Shown: piece after piece, positions 1 to 9,215 of the stretch | Numbering within the stretch: position 1 is the first letter of the stretch | Layout of the letters: the number at the start of each line of letters is the position of its first letter | Source of the DNA: Bacteroidota bacterium | GTDB lineage: Bacteria; Bacteroidota; Bacteroidia; NS11-12g; UBA955 | DNA: 64,000 nucleotides | Assembly: GCA_016787485.1 (NCBI GenBank) | Contig: JAEUUL010000041.1 | Location: 1-64,000 of the forward strand | Reading direction: 5' to 3' | Translations under genes and position numbers: made by a program | The notes under the pieces: generated by a model | The model's input: the letters and a program-made list of their open reading frames with translations, nothing else | Databases searched by the model: none | Told to the model about the DNA's origin: nothing

Positions 1-1053
1 GAACTGGCAAAAATGGAAGCCGATATGGGCAACCTGGCCATGGAACACGGACTGGAAATTCTCCATGTGCTGCCACAGGAATACCGCATAGACGATGAGG
101 AAGGGGTAAAAGAACCGGTGGGCCGCATGGGTGTGCGTGTGGAATGCAACTACCATATCATCACCGGACAAACAGCTGCTGCCCGCCATATTCTCATGGC
201 AGTGCGCAGGGCCGGACTGGATGTGGCAGACCTCATTGTGGAACCCTTTGCCTCATCTGCAGCTGTGCTTAGTCCTGCAGAAATGGAAGCAGGTGTGGCC
301 CTTGTGGACATAGGTGGTGGCACCACAGATATGTGCATTTTCGAAGATGGCTTTATCCGTCATACAGCCATTATCGATATCGGTGGAGACCGCATCACCA
401 AAGACATTCAGGACGCCTTCGGCATTTTGAAGGAACAGGCTGAAATTGTAAAGGTGAATTATGGCAGCTGTTACCCCAGCGATAATATGCGCAATGAAGT
501 AGTGGTGGTCCCTGGCCTGCCGGGACGCAAACCCAAGGAAATATCACTTTATGCCATTTCGCAGGTTATCAAAGCCCGCATGGAAGACATCATTGAACGG
601 GTAAACTACGAAATAGAAGTAAGCGGGCAAAGGAAACGTCTTACCGGAGGTATCGTGCTCACCGGAGGCGGATCCGCTATGAAAAACATCATCCAGCTCT
701 TTACCTATGAAACCGGCCTGGAAGTACATATAGGCAGCCCGGGACAACATCTGGGACGCGGTATGGTGGAAGAAGTGCGGAATCCAATGTATGCCACAGG
801 TATTGGTTTGGTTTTGAAAGGATTCGAAACCCGGAATGAACAAAACCTTCCGGTCAATACCCTGATACAGAAAGAGACCCAACAATCTGCACCCATAGAA
901 GATACAGTGCTTGCCGAAGAACTTGAGGAAAAGGAACCAAGGGAAGGTTTGTTCGATAAACTGAAGAAACCCTTTTCCGGAAACTGGGGCCTTTTCAATG
1001 GCCTGGACAGATGGATGAAAGAAGGGGATGATTTTAATGACGACATGAAATAA
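1..1053 (+). CDS. ftsA: Cell division protein FtsA (5' end missing)
   Basis: FtsA is the actin-like ATPase that tethers FtsZ filaments to the cytoplasmic membrane and recruits later divisome proteins. The frame is open from base 1, so the N-terminus lies outside the window; about 350 residues remain. Visible are the actin-family phosphate-2 segment (DIGGGTTDMCIF, encoded near 310-345) and the adenosine motif (GGIVLTGGGSAMKN near 645-690). The C-terminus has a Lys/Trp-rich amphipathic stretch (FDKLKKPFSGNWGLFNGLDRWMKE) suited to membrane targeting, as expected for FtsA. ftsZ follows after a 22-base gap, the standard division-cluster order, so the two are probably co-transcribed. Identity is secure; only the start is unknown. 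Confidence 0.95.
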   Translation, partial: ELAKMEADMGNLAMEHGLEILHVLPQEYRIDDEEGVKEPVGRMGVRVECNYHIITGQTAAARHILMAVRRAGLDVADLIVEPFASSAAVLSPAEMEAGVALVDIGGGTTDMCIFEDGFIRHTAIIDIGGDRITKDIQDAFGILKEQAEIVKVNYGSCYPSDNMRNEVVVVPGLPGRKPKEISLYAISQVIKARMEDIIERVNYEIEVSGQRKRLTGGIVLTGGGSAMKNIIQLFTYETGLEVHIGSPGQHLGRGMVEEVRNPMYATGIGLVLKGFETRNEQNLPVNTLIQKETQQSAPIEDTVLAEELEEKEPREGLFDKLKKPFSGNWGLFNGLDRWMKEGDDFNDDMK

Positions 1054-1075
1054 GTAAAACCATAAAAACAACCAA

Positions 1076-2401
1076 ATGCCAAACAATTTTGAACCAGATG
1101 TTATCCGCATGTCGGGCTCCATCATAAAAGTAATCGGCGTGGGCGGTGGCGGCAGCAATGCTGTAAATCACATGTTTCGCCAGGGAATCGAGGGTGTGGA
1201 ATTCTACGTATGCAACACAGATGCGCAGGCACTGATAGACAGTCCCGTTCCCAACCGGATCCAGCTCGGCCTGCAACTCACAGAAGGTCTGGGTGCAGGC
1301 AGTGAACCGGAAATGGGGCGCAAAGCAGCTCTTGAAACAGTAGGGCAACTCACCGATTTGTTGCGAACCAATACCAAAATGGCCTTTATCACAGCGGGTA
1401 TGGGTGGTGGCACCGGAACAGGTGCAGCGCCGGTAATTGCAAAAATTGCGAAGGAACTGGGCATACTTACCGTAGGCATTGTAACTGTGCCTTTTGAAGA
1501 CGAAGGTCCGGAAAGGAACTCACAGGCCCGTGAAGGGATAGACAATCTGAAACCCCATGTGGATGCATTGCTCACCATCTGCAACGACCGTATCGTGGAA
1601 ATGTACGGCGATTTGCCTGTAAGCCAGGCCTTCTCTAAAGCAGATGACATTCTGTGCACTGCCGCAAAAGGTATAGCCGAAATCATCACCAAACCCGGCA
1701 AGCTGAATGTTGATTTCAAAGACGTGCAAACAGCCATGACCAACAGTGGCCGCGCTATCATGGGAACAGGCATCAGCAGCGGAACAGACCGCGCAGAAGA
1801 GGCTGTACGCACTGCACTTGACAGTCCTTTGCTGGACAATACCCGCATCAGTTCTGCCAAACACCTGCTGGTAAACTTCACCTATGGAACCAAAGAACCC
1901 CTGATGAGTGAAACCGCCAAGGTGAAACGCTTTCTGCAGGATGAAGCCGGACATACTGCACACCTTAAAATGGGAATCACACACGATGCAAGATTGGGAG
2001 ATGAAATTTCCATTACTGTGATAGCAACCGGCTTTGAAGCTCCGGTGAGCAAAATAACAGAACCCGTGGTGCCTGAAGTACAGGCCATGCCGGAAACATT
2101 GACGGTAGAACCTGCATTGGGTAAAGAACCCGTGCCTTTCAACGAAGCCGAACTTCAACCCCTGGGCAATCTCGACGATTTGTGGCGCCCTGCACAACCG
2201 GAACTGCGGCGCAATGAACGCGAGAACCTGCTGAACGGCGACCTGAATGTACCCGCCTGGCAACGCAAGAACATTCAATTGGTGCAGGCTCCTCCCAGTG
2301 AGTCAGGGGCGCAGATATCCCGCATTACCATCTCTGAGGTAAGTGAAGAAACGGATATGACTATCAAACCCAACAAACATCTGCACGACAACGTAGATTA
2401 A
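1076..2401 (+). CDS. ftsZ: Cell division protein FtsZ
   Basis: FtsZ is the tubulin-like GTPase that polymerises into the division ring. The 441-residue protein has the nucleotide-binding start (IKVIGVGGGGSNAVNHM, residues 17-33), the tubulin signature GGGTGTGA (110-117) and the catalytic T7-loop region (NVDFKDVQTAM, about 210-220). Residues from about 320 onward are a Pro/Glu-rich linker, longer than in many phyla but usual for Bacteroidota, ending in a short tail that resembles the FtsA-binding peptide only weakly. The start is the first ATG after ftsA; 11 residues precede the conserved core. A hairpin terminator follows at 2440. Confidence 0.97.
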   Translation: MPNNFEPDVIRMSGSIIKVIGVGGGGSNAVNHMFRQGIEGVEFYVCNTDAQALIDSPVPNRIQLGLQLTEGLGAGSEPEMGRKAALETVGQLTDLLRTNTKMAFITAGMGGGTGTGAAPVIAKIAKELGILTVGIVTVPFEDEGPERNSQAREGIDNLKPHVDALLTICNDRIVEMYGDLPVSQAFSKADDILCTAAKGIAEIITKPGKLNVDFKDVQTAMTNSGRAIMGTGISSGTDRAEEAVRTALDSPLLDNTRISSAKHLLVNFTYGTKEPLMSETAKVKRFLQDEAGHTAHLKMGITHDARLGDEISITVIATGFEAPVSKITEPVVPEVQAMPETLTVEPALGKEPVPFNEAELQPLGNLDDLWRPAQPELRRNERENLLNGDLNVPAWQRKNIQLVQAPPSESGAQISRITISEVSEETDMTIKPNKHLHDNVD

Positions 2402-2439
2402 TCAATAAACCCTCCGGCTTTGTCCCCGCAAAGCCATGC

Positions 2440-2464
2440 AAAGGCAGCTATCCGCTGCCTTTTG
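2440..2464 (+). terminator. Rho-independent terminator after ftsZ
   Basis: A 7-bp stem (AAGGCAG at 2441-2447 with CTGCCTT at 2455-2461) with a 7-base loop and a short T-tract lies 40 bases after the ftsZ stop. It probably ends the division-cluster transcript. Confidence 0.7.
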
Positions 2465-2520
2465 TGTTTCATAAAATACACACCCATTCTTTCATAGCAT
2501 GTGGAGAACAACCTAACAAC

Positions 2521-2559
2521 CTCCGCATTTATTACGGCTTATAAAAGAAATAAGCGGAG
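2521..2559. repeat. Inverted repeat between convergent genes
   Basis: CTCCGCaTTTATT at 2521-2533 pairs with AATAAGCGGAG at 2549-2559 around a short spacer. It sits between ftsZ and the convergent barrel gene ending at 2625. No long T-tract follows on either strand, so it is a weak bidirectional terminator at best. Confidence 0.4.
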
Positions 2560-2624
2560 TTTAAAGCAATTAACACAGGTAAATTCTGACTCTGAATTCA
2601 TATCGTATTCAATCGTGTGTTCCA

Positions 2625-3302
2625 TCACCTGACCCACAAAAAAGCCACCGTAAACATCCATGCACTGCTGTTTTCTTTGCCCGCTTCCCTGCGCCGGTAC
2701 CATTGGGTTTGTGTCTGAACCTGCACCCTGCACAACAAATCCGGATTCAACTCAAATTCCGACCCCATGCCGGCACTCATTCCCACATGAAAACTGCGGA
2801 CATTTTTCCCTTCGGCATAAGAGGTACTGAATTGTGAATCCAATGAAGATTCAGTCCTTTCCTGCCATGACTTATTGAGTAAAAACGAACTGACAGGACC
2901 TGCACTAAAATACAAACGGCCCTGCTCATGGCCGGTGTAAACCAAAGCCTGCAAAGGCAATTGAATCCATTGTTCCCGGGCTTTATTCAAGGCAGGTGGA
3001 TAATAATTCTTTCCCGTTACTCCGTTGCTTTGCCAGTTCCATTCTCTGGCATGGAATTCAGCCCCTGTTTGCAGCCATAAAAATTCAGAAATATTATAAG
3101 CGTAAATTCCCCCAATACTGATCGCATTCCCGGGCTTTTTACCATAAACAGTTCCTGCATATGGTGCATACAACCGTTTCCCGGTTCCTATACCATAGGA
3201 CAAATATGGGCCATACTTGTGCTTGTTGAATTGCATAACCTGGGCAGATAGCACAAATGGCAGAAAAAACAGAACAGCCGCTGCAGATTTAATCCAGCAC
3301 AT
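2625..3302 (-). CDS. Small outer-membrane beta-barrel-like protein
   Basis: This 225-residue protein starts with a signal peptide (IKSAAAVLFFLPFVLSAQ, cleavage near residue 20). The rest has alternating aromatic and polar residues and ends in aromatic-rich segments (FTVAFLWVR), typical of small Bacteroidota outer-membrane barrels. I cannot assign a specific family or ligand. Its start codon lies inside the last 14 bases of the subtilase gene, so translation is probably coupled, and the two products may act together at the outer membrane (inference). Confidence 0.7.
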   Translation of the reverse strand: MCWIKSAAAVLFFLPFVLSAQVMQFNKHKYGPYLSYGIGTGKRLYAPYAGTVYGKKPGNAISIGGIYAYNISEFLWLQTGAEFHAREWNWQSNGVTGKNYYPPALNKAREQWIQLPLQALVYTGHEQGRLYFSAGPVSSFLLNKSWQERTESSLDSQFSTSYAEGKNVRSFHVGMSAGMGSEFELNPDLLCRVQVQTQTQWYRRREAGKENSSAWMFTVAFLWVR

Positions 3303-6300
3303 AAACGATTCCGTTTTTAATTACTTCCTGCACCCTGCCTTTGTATTTTCCCTTTACCGAAAGCACACAATAATAAGCTCCGTCCGGTACCCGCTTGCCC
3401 AAATAATTTCCATCCCAAAGTACATTGAGATCAGCGGTTTCAAATACCTTTTGCCCCCACCGGTTATAAATTCTAAGGTTGGCACTGCTGTACGGACAAG
3501 TAAAGACAATATTCAGCCTGTCATTCAATCCTGAACTGCGGCCCGGCGTAAACGCATTCGGGATATATACAGGACACATACAATTGTCGAATTTAACCAC
3601 AATGGTGTCCTTTTTTTCACCACATATATTTCGCGCTGTACAGATATAAGTTCCTGCCGTACTCACCCAAACTGAAGACGTGGCTGCCCCTTGATTCCAG
3701 AGATAACTTGTACCAGGAACCGGCGCAGTTCCAATCCATGTACTTTCCCCTGTGCAGAGGGTGGTGTCCGGGCCCAGATATGCCTCCGGAGGAGTACCAA
3801 ACCCAATAACAACCGTGTCCAAATTGCTGCATCCATTCTCGTCTGAAACTTTTAAATGATACACTACCGGTGCTGTGATTCTTGCCACCGGATTTGCAAT
3901 GACTGTTGAATTCAATCCGGCAGTGGGGGACCATCTGTACTGATTTCTTCCCACCGGATCTTCGCCGAGTTGCAAACTGTCTGCCCTGCAGAATAGTGTA
4001 TCATGGCCCGCATAGGCCTTTGGTTTAGGGAAAATAAAAATGTTGGAATCTATTGCATCAGAACTGCACTGGTCCAGCAGACTCAAACTCACTTTGTATA
4101 CGCCTGACTTTGGAAACACAACACCTGTCGGATTTTTTCCATTATATACCGGCAAGTTTGTTCCGGGAAATTTCCAGGCAAAAACTGCATTGCTTTTAGC
4201 GGTGGAAATATTGCGAAAATAAATAGTATCTCCTTCACAAAATGGTGCATTGACAGCCCACCGGGCTTTGGATTTGCAACAATTCGGATTTACTGTGATT
4301 TTCATAAATCCTGTTGCTTTCCTACCCAATCCATCGGTAACTTCCACGGAATAAAACTGTGTCATTTTGGGCGAAACCCAGGGTCTTGCCGCAGTCGCAT
4401 GATTGATCCATACCGGGGTCCATTTGTATTTCAGCAGAGGATTTTCACACAGAAACTGTATGGCTGAAAGTTGTATACTGTCTCCAGCACAAATGGTGGT
4501 ATCGGGTGGCATGGAAAGTATCCGAAACGAATCCACGGCGCGATAAAATTGCACGCTGGAATCTATACATGTAAAATTCCCCAGGCGGCTCAACACTTTC
4601 ATTACTACCCTGTAGGTTCCTTGCTTTGTAAAACGATGTTCAACCGGATTGCCAGAAGCACTTCCTCCGTCTCCAAAATCCCATGACCAGCTCTCTGGAA
4701 TATACTTTTCTATGGTTCCGGCATACGTAAATCCCACCGGCTTACCCCAACAATTGTCTGTGATTTTAAAAGCAGGTTTCCCGTCGCAGGGCGGTTTCTG
4801 TATTTTGTTGCTTTTGCAAATCACAGTAAGTGAAGGAGTAAAACTGGTCTCAGTTAAATTAAAGGTTACCGGCCGATTAAAATCTTTTACATTCCAGGAA
4901 AGATTCCCGCTGTTCAGTGTAATGTTTTGTACACCCGGAGTGGCATCTGTTGCATTGCAGAGGGCATTCAGCCGGCAACCTGTTTTGCCAAACCATGCTC
5001 TTGACGTTCCGGGATTCTGATAGCCTGCAAAATAGATTTCTTTATTATTTGTTGTGCGCAAACCAAAAATATATTCACTGGCAGTAGTGCCTAAATTTTT
5101 AGCCAGCAATACATTCCCGTTGCTGTCTGTAAGTAAAATAAACCCATCTTCTCCGTTGTTTGAATTGCCACCGGAAAGCAGAATCTGCTTATCTATGATT
5201 TGCATTTGCCACGGATTGGTTGTGCTCAAACTGTATTTTTTTGCCCACTTTACAGTGCCATCACTGGCTAATCGTGCAAGCATGGTTTCACGCGTCACAC
5301 TTGTGTTTCCTCCACTATTTAACCCCAAATATCCATACACAATCAAATCATTTCCCCAGGACTTGATATCGTGAAAAGAAACCTGATAATTGGTGGGCAA
5401 CTGATACTTTTTATTCCAAACAATACTCCCGTTTGCATCCAGTTTCAGCAGGCATCCATGTAAGACAGGAAAGGCATCCCCAAAATTTCCGATTACATAC
5501 AAATCGTTGCCATTGTTGGTTTCCAGCATCTGATGATTTCTGTTCAGTTCCCCGTCTCCCACCTGTTTGACCCATTGTACATTGCCGTTGGTATCCAGTT
5601 TGTAAATGGTAAAATCCTCACTTCCATAACTTTGATCTAAAGAAAGGCCTGTGAAATAAACATACTTACGGTCTGCTGAAACATTAACCCTGTAAATGTA
5701 CTCACTGCCGAATCCGTAAATTTTGCGCCAGGCCAGGCTCCCGTCGGGTTTGTATTTTGCCATTACTGCAGACCGGCCTGAGGTGGCTGAATAGGTGTAA
5801 CCACCTGTATAAACTGATCCTGATTCATCGATATCCACACAATAAAACCCGTCTTCACTGCTGCCTCCTGACCGTTTAGCCCAGTTGATTTTTCCATTTG
5901 TGTTCACACTGGCCAGAAAGCCATCCTGACCTGAGCCTGACCCATTGTATCCGGCCAGTAACACGGTACTGTCATTCGCTACTTCTAAATCCAATGCCCG
6001 CATGGCCCTGCTTCCATCTGACAGTGCCATTTGAAACAAATACCCACTGTCGCAGCTTCCGCTGCCCCCTGCTGGTGGCGGCAAAACGGTGAATACGGCA
6101 GAATCCGAAACAGTGCCGTTACACGCTGACTCCGAAACAGTAAGGGGTTTATATATTGTATTCTTTTTAGGGCTAACCAATATGAAATAGGGAGAATACT
6201 GAATTCCTTTGTTTGTGAATACATTGGTTCCATCTGTATAGGTTATGTCCCAGGGTCCGGTGCCCGAAAGGATTGCTTCTATTGTGCCATAATCTCCGGA

Positions 6301-7866
6301 ATAAATACTCTGTTTTCCAGAAAAAGCGAGTGTAGGAACCCCGGCAGAAATAGCAAACTCTATCTCCACACTGTCAGCATCTTTGCCATCCGTTACCCAC
6401 AATTTTACTTTGTATTTACCTGGTGTATTATACCTTACCACCGGATGCTGTAACGCAGAACTATTCGGGGTTCCGCCGGAGAAAGTCCATTTCCACTGTG
6501 TGACATTCGTGGTGCTTCTATCCGTAAACTGAATTGTATCACCCGTGCATACCCTCCATTTTGATGGCTGAAATCCAGCAAGTACACTGGCCAAACAACG
6601 CATGGATTGCAAGGCATTGATGCGACCACTCCCCATTTGATTGATGTATGAGGGATTCATGCCATCGATGTTTTCGCAGCCAGATTTCAGGCATGCCTCT
6701 ATCTGAGTGGCACTTGCCGATGGATTTTTGCTGAGCATAAGTGCGCACAATCCACTAACCAGAGGGCAGGCCATAGATGTACCACTATAATTCCCATAGG
6801 TATTTCCGGGCAATGTGCTATAGATTGCAGACCCGGGGGCCATCACATCCACCCACGAACCATAATTACTGAATCCGCTTTTGGCATCTGTATTTGTGGT
6901 AGAGCCTACGGCAATGACATGGTTATATCCTGCGGGATACATCACGGCATTTGTGCTGCTGTTGCCGGCTGCTGCAACGCAAATCACCCCCTTTTTATAG
7001 GCATAATCGAAAATGGCCTGATAGGTAGCGCTGTATCCACCGCCACCCCAGCTCATACTGACAATACGGGTCCCGTTGTTGATGCAATATTCTACGCCTT
7101 CATATCCATTATAAATATAAGGCTGTCCGTTTTTACCACATTTCACGGCGAGAATTTTAACATTATACCCAATGGAAGCAATGCCATTGCTGTTGTTTGA
7201 GGCTGCACCGATGATTCCCGCACAGTGCGTGCCATGCGAAAGGTTGTCTGAAACGACCACCCCGGGATTGTTGTCATTATCTGCCATGTCCCAACCATAA
7301 CAGTCATCCGCATAGCCATTGCCGTCATCGTCTTTGCCATTGCCGGGAATTTCTTTCGGGTTATGCCATAAGGCAGGTTGAAGGTCGCTGTGGGCGGTAT
7401 CCATGCCATCATCCACCAAACCAACCAGTATGTTCTTTCCTCCTTTGCTAATATCCCAGGCAGATTCAGCCTGAATTTTATTCAGGTTCCATTGTTTGGT
7501 TTGTAAGTCATTTGGCGTGTGAAAAAAACGATAGTCAGGGATACTTTCTACCATATCTACACCCGTCATTCTCTGGATAAGAATGGCAAACTGGTCCCTG
7601 ACATTTGCATTACTGAATCCCTTAACTGTATAAATCCTGTTCAGCGGCTCTGTATTTGTGATAAACGTCCTTTTCCATTTATAATTTGCCAATTCCGGGT
7701 TGTCCTGCAGGAATTTTTTCAGATTCTCATCTGCATTCAATCCATCTGTTGCCTTGAGCCACACAAACAGGCCGTCTTCCGATGCATCTCCTGCAACAGG
7801 ATTTTGTGCAAACAGCCACTGGGGGGCTATAAACAGCAAGACACAAAGGTTTAATCGCAGCCTCAT
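3289..7866 (-). CDS. Exported S8 subtilase with PKD domains, propeller-like region and T9SS type B sorting domain
   Basis: This is a 1525-residue secreted serine protease. Residues 1-20 are a signal peptide; 21-120 resemble an inhibitor-like propeptide. The S8 domain (about 130-420) carries the full triad: Asp152 (VDDGMD), His211 (SHGTHCAG) and Ser364 (GTSMACP). A PKD-like domain follows (about 430-510), then a long region of repeated DG.., GNVQW and YVIG-type strands (about 600-960) resembling SBBP/beta-propeller repeats. A second PKD domain (about 1060-1130) and Ig-like strands come next. The C-terminus (NAFTPG, YNRWGQKVFE, WDG, PDGAYYCVL) is a gliding-motility/CHU_C type B sorting domain, so export is expected through the type IX system with retention at or release from the surface. 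The substrate is unknown. Confidence 0.93.
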   Translation of the reverse strand: MRLRLNLCVLLFIAPQWLFAQNPVAGDASEDGLFVWLKATDGLNADENLKKFLQDNPELANYKWKRTFITNTEPLNRIYTVKGFSNANVRDQFAILIQRMTGVDMVESIPDYRFFHTPNDLQTKQWNLNKIQAESAWDISKGGKNILVGLVDDGMDTAHSDLQPALWHNPKEIPGNGKDDDGNGYADDCYGWDMADNDNNPGVVVSDNLSHGTHCAGIIGAASNNSNGIASIGYNVKILAVKCGKNGQPYIYNGYEGVEYCINNGTRIVSMSWGGGGYSATYQAIFDYAYKKGVICVAAAGNSSTNAVMYPAGYNHVIAVGSTTNTDAKSGFSNYGSWVDVMAPGSAIYSTLPGNTYGNYSGTSMACPLVSGLCALMLSKNPSASATQIEACLKSGCENIDGMNPSYINQMGSGRINALQSMRCLASVLAGFQPSKWRVCTGDTIQFTDRSTTNVTQWKWTFSGGTPNSSALQHPVVRYNTPGKYKVKLWVTDGKDADSVEIEFAISAGVPTLAFSGKQSIYSGDYGTIEAILSGTGPWDITYTDGTNVFTNKGIQYSPYFILVSPKKNTIYKPLTVSESACNGTVSDSAVFTVLPPPAGGSGSCDSGYLFQMALSDGSRAMRALDLEVANDSTVLLAGYNGSGSGQDGFLASVNTNGKINWAKRSGGSSEDGFYCVDIDESGSVYTGGYTYSATSGRSAVMAKYKPDGSLAWRKIYGFGSEYIYRVNVSADRKYVYFTGLSLDQSYGSEDFTIYKLDTNGNVQWVKQVGDGELNRNHQMLETNNGNDLYVIGNFGDAFPVLHGCLLKLDANGSIVWNKKYQLPTNYQVSFHDIKSWGNDLIVYGYLGLNSGGNTSVTRETMLARLASDGTVKWAKKYSLSTTNPWQMQIIDKQILLSGGNSNNGEDGFILLTDSNGNVLLAKNLGTTASEYIFGLRTTNNKEIYFAGYQNPGTSRAWFGKTGCRLNALCNATDATPGVQNITLNSGNLSWNVKDFNRPVTFNLTETSFTPSLTVICKSNKIQKPPCDGKPAFKITDNCWGKPVGFTYAGTIEKYIPESWSWDFGDGGSASGNPVEHRFTKQGTYRVVMKVLSRLGNFTCIDSSVQFYRAVDSFRILSMPPDTTICAGDSIQLSAIQFLCENPLLKYKWTPVWINHATAARPWVSPKMTQFYSVEVTDGLGRKATGFMKITVNPNCCKSKARWAVNAPFCEGDTIYFRNISTAKSNAVFAWKFPGTNLPVYNGKNPTGVVFPKSGVYKVSLSLLDQCSSDAIDSNIFIFPKPKAYAGHDTLFCRADSLQLGEDPVGRNQYRWSPTAGLNSTVIANPVARITAPVVYHLKVSDENGCSNLDTVVIGFGTPPEAYLGPDTTLCTGESTWIGTAPVPGTSYLWNQGAATSSVWVSTAGTYICTARNICGEKKDTIVVKFDNCMCPVYIPNAFTPGRSSGLNDRLNIVFTCPYSSANLRIYNRWGQKVFETADLNVLWDGNYLGKRVPDGAYYCVLSVKGKYKGRVQEVIKNGIVYVLD

Positions 7867-7945
7867 ACTAGATAGAGACGCAAATTGGGTAATTCGTTGC
7901 TTTTAAGGGCAGTTAAATTCCGGTTATTATGTCATTTTTTGGGTT

Positions 7946-9202
7946 TCAATGATTCCCGGCATACAGCTCAAAATACCGCTGTGCTACTTTCCGGCTGTCC
8001 CAGGCATTAAGTGCCGATTCTCTGCACACTTCACGCTTCTGGTTTTGTATTTCCTGCGCACTTTGCAACCAGGCGGCAATTTTATTTGCCAACTCATCCG
8101 AGCTCTTCAGGGGAGCCAAAACCCCGGTTTCACCATCCTCCACCATTTCCGGTATCCCCCCCACCTGAAACGCTGCCACCGGTGTGCCGCAAGCCATACT
8201 TTCCATAATGGTTGTAGGCAGGTTTTCTTCAAGTGATGTGGTTACATACATGTCTGCCAGGCCATACCATTCTGCCATTAGCTCCGGTTTTGAAATGTAA
8301 CCGGTGCTTTGCACCGGCCAGGCATTGGAAAATGTCACCCCTGATTTGTTTTCACCAATCAATACAATACGCACTTTCTGCAAATTCAGTGCTTTCAGAG
8401 CATCCAGCACTTCATTCAATTGTGCAAACCCTTTGTACGGATTGCTCAGGTTGGCCGCTGCAAATAACAACACATTCTCGTCTTCACTAATATTGTATTT
8501 TTTACGGAGTTCCATCCTGTTTGCAGGTGCAAATTGCCGGGTGTCTATTCCATTCGGAATCACCACAGGACTTACATGAGGCATTACAGCACTGCGGCCA
8601 GCGGTATCGGACAGCCATTGGCTGGGAGCCACAAACTGAAACTGCCTGGCCTGCGCATACATCTGCTGTTTCTGTAAAAAAACCTGTGAACTCAAATCAT
8701 CCATTTCGGGCTTCTTCAGGTAGGGACAATTCCCGCAACCGTGTGTAAATCCGTCGCAGTCCCTGGGATGGTAACAACCTCCGGTGAAAGGCCACAAATC
8801 ATGACAGGTCCACACGATTTTCTTACCGGATTGCAGCATATTTTCCAGTCCATCCAAAGAAATAAATCCTTTGTTGATCCAGTGCAGATGAACAACATCG
8901 GCATTGCGGTACAAAGGGTGGCTGAGGATGTCGATTCCACTGCGGCCATGTGAAAATGCAAAGCGCACCGATTTGTCTTTTTCATACCGCAAAAAATCGA
9001 GTTTTTCGAATGCGTGCAGAGCAGTGGCCCAGTATCGTTTTATCCGGTTCTGGGCCCACAAATCGTAATTGCCGGGTGCACCACTGAATACCAGATGATG
9101 ACTGAGAATATCCTGTCTTTGCTGAAAAGCCTCATGCAATCTCTGAGCTGCCATAAACGCACCTCCGGCACTGTTGGCATTCAGGTGTAGCACACGCATC
9201 AT
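7946..9202 (-). CDS. Family 4 glycosyltransferase
   Basis: This 418-residue GT-B fold enzyme probably transfers a sugar from a nucleotide donor onto an envelope glycan. The N-terminal half has the glycine-rich acceptor-side motif (NSAGGAFMAAQRL) and a Cys-rich segment (CYHPRDCDGFTHGCGNCPYL, about 150-170) common in WcaC-like members. The C-terminal half has the donor site: IPNGIDTRQF, a strand-rich region, and the E-x7-E region (SLEENLPTTIMESMACGTPVAAFQVGGIPEMV). It starts 13 bases after the MFS gene and is the last gene of that operon. ATG codons occur at positions 1 and 2; either may be used. Donor and acceptor cannot be read from the sequence. Confidence 0.9.
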   Translation of the reverse strand: MMRVLHLNANSAGGAFMAAQRLHEAFQQRQDILSHHLVFSGAPGNYDLWAQNRIKRYWATALHAFEKLDFLRYEKDKSVRFAFSHGRSGIDILSHPLYRNADVVHLHWINKGFISLDGLENMLQSGKKIVWTCHDLWPFTGGCYHPRDCDGFTHGCGNCPYLKKPEMDDLSSQVFLQKQQMYAQARQFQFVAPSQWLSDTAGRSAVMPHVSPVVIPNGIDTRQFAPANRMELRKKYNISEDENVLLFAAANLSNPYKGFAQLNEVLDALKALNLQKVRIVLIGENKSGVTFSNAWPVQSTGYISKPELMAEWYGLADMYVTTSLEENLPTTIMESMACGTPVAAFQVGGIPEMVEDGETGVLAPLKSSDELANKIAAWLQSAQEIQNQKREVCRESALNAWDSRKVAQRYFELYAGNH

Positions 9203-9215
9203 GGCAATGTTCAGA

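Noticed and set aside
544-1158. Minus-strand open frame across ftsA/ftsZ
   Set aside because: It is antisense to two certain division genes and has no family likeness.
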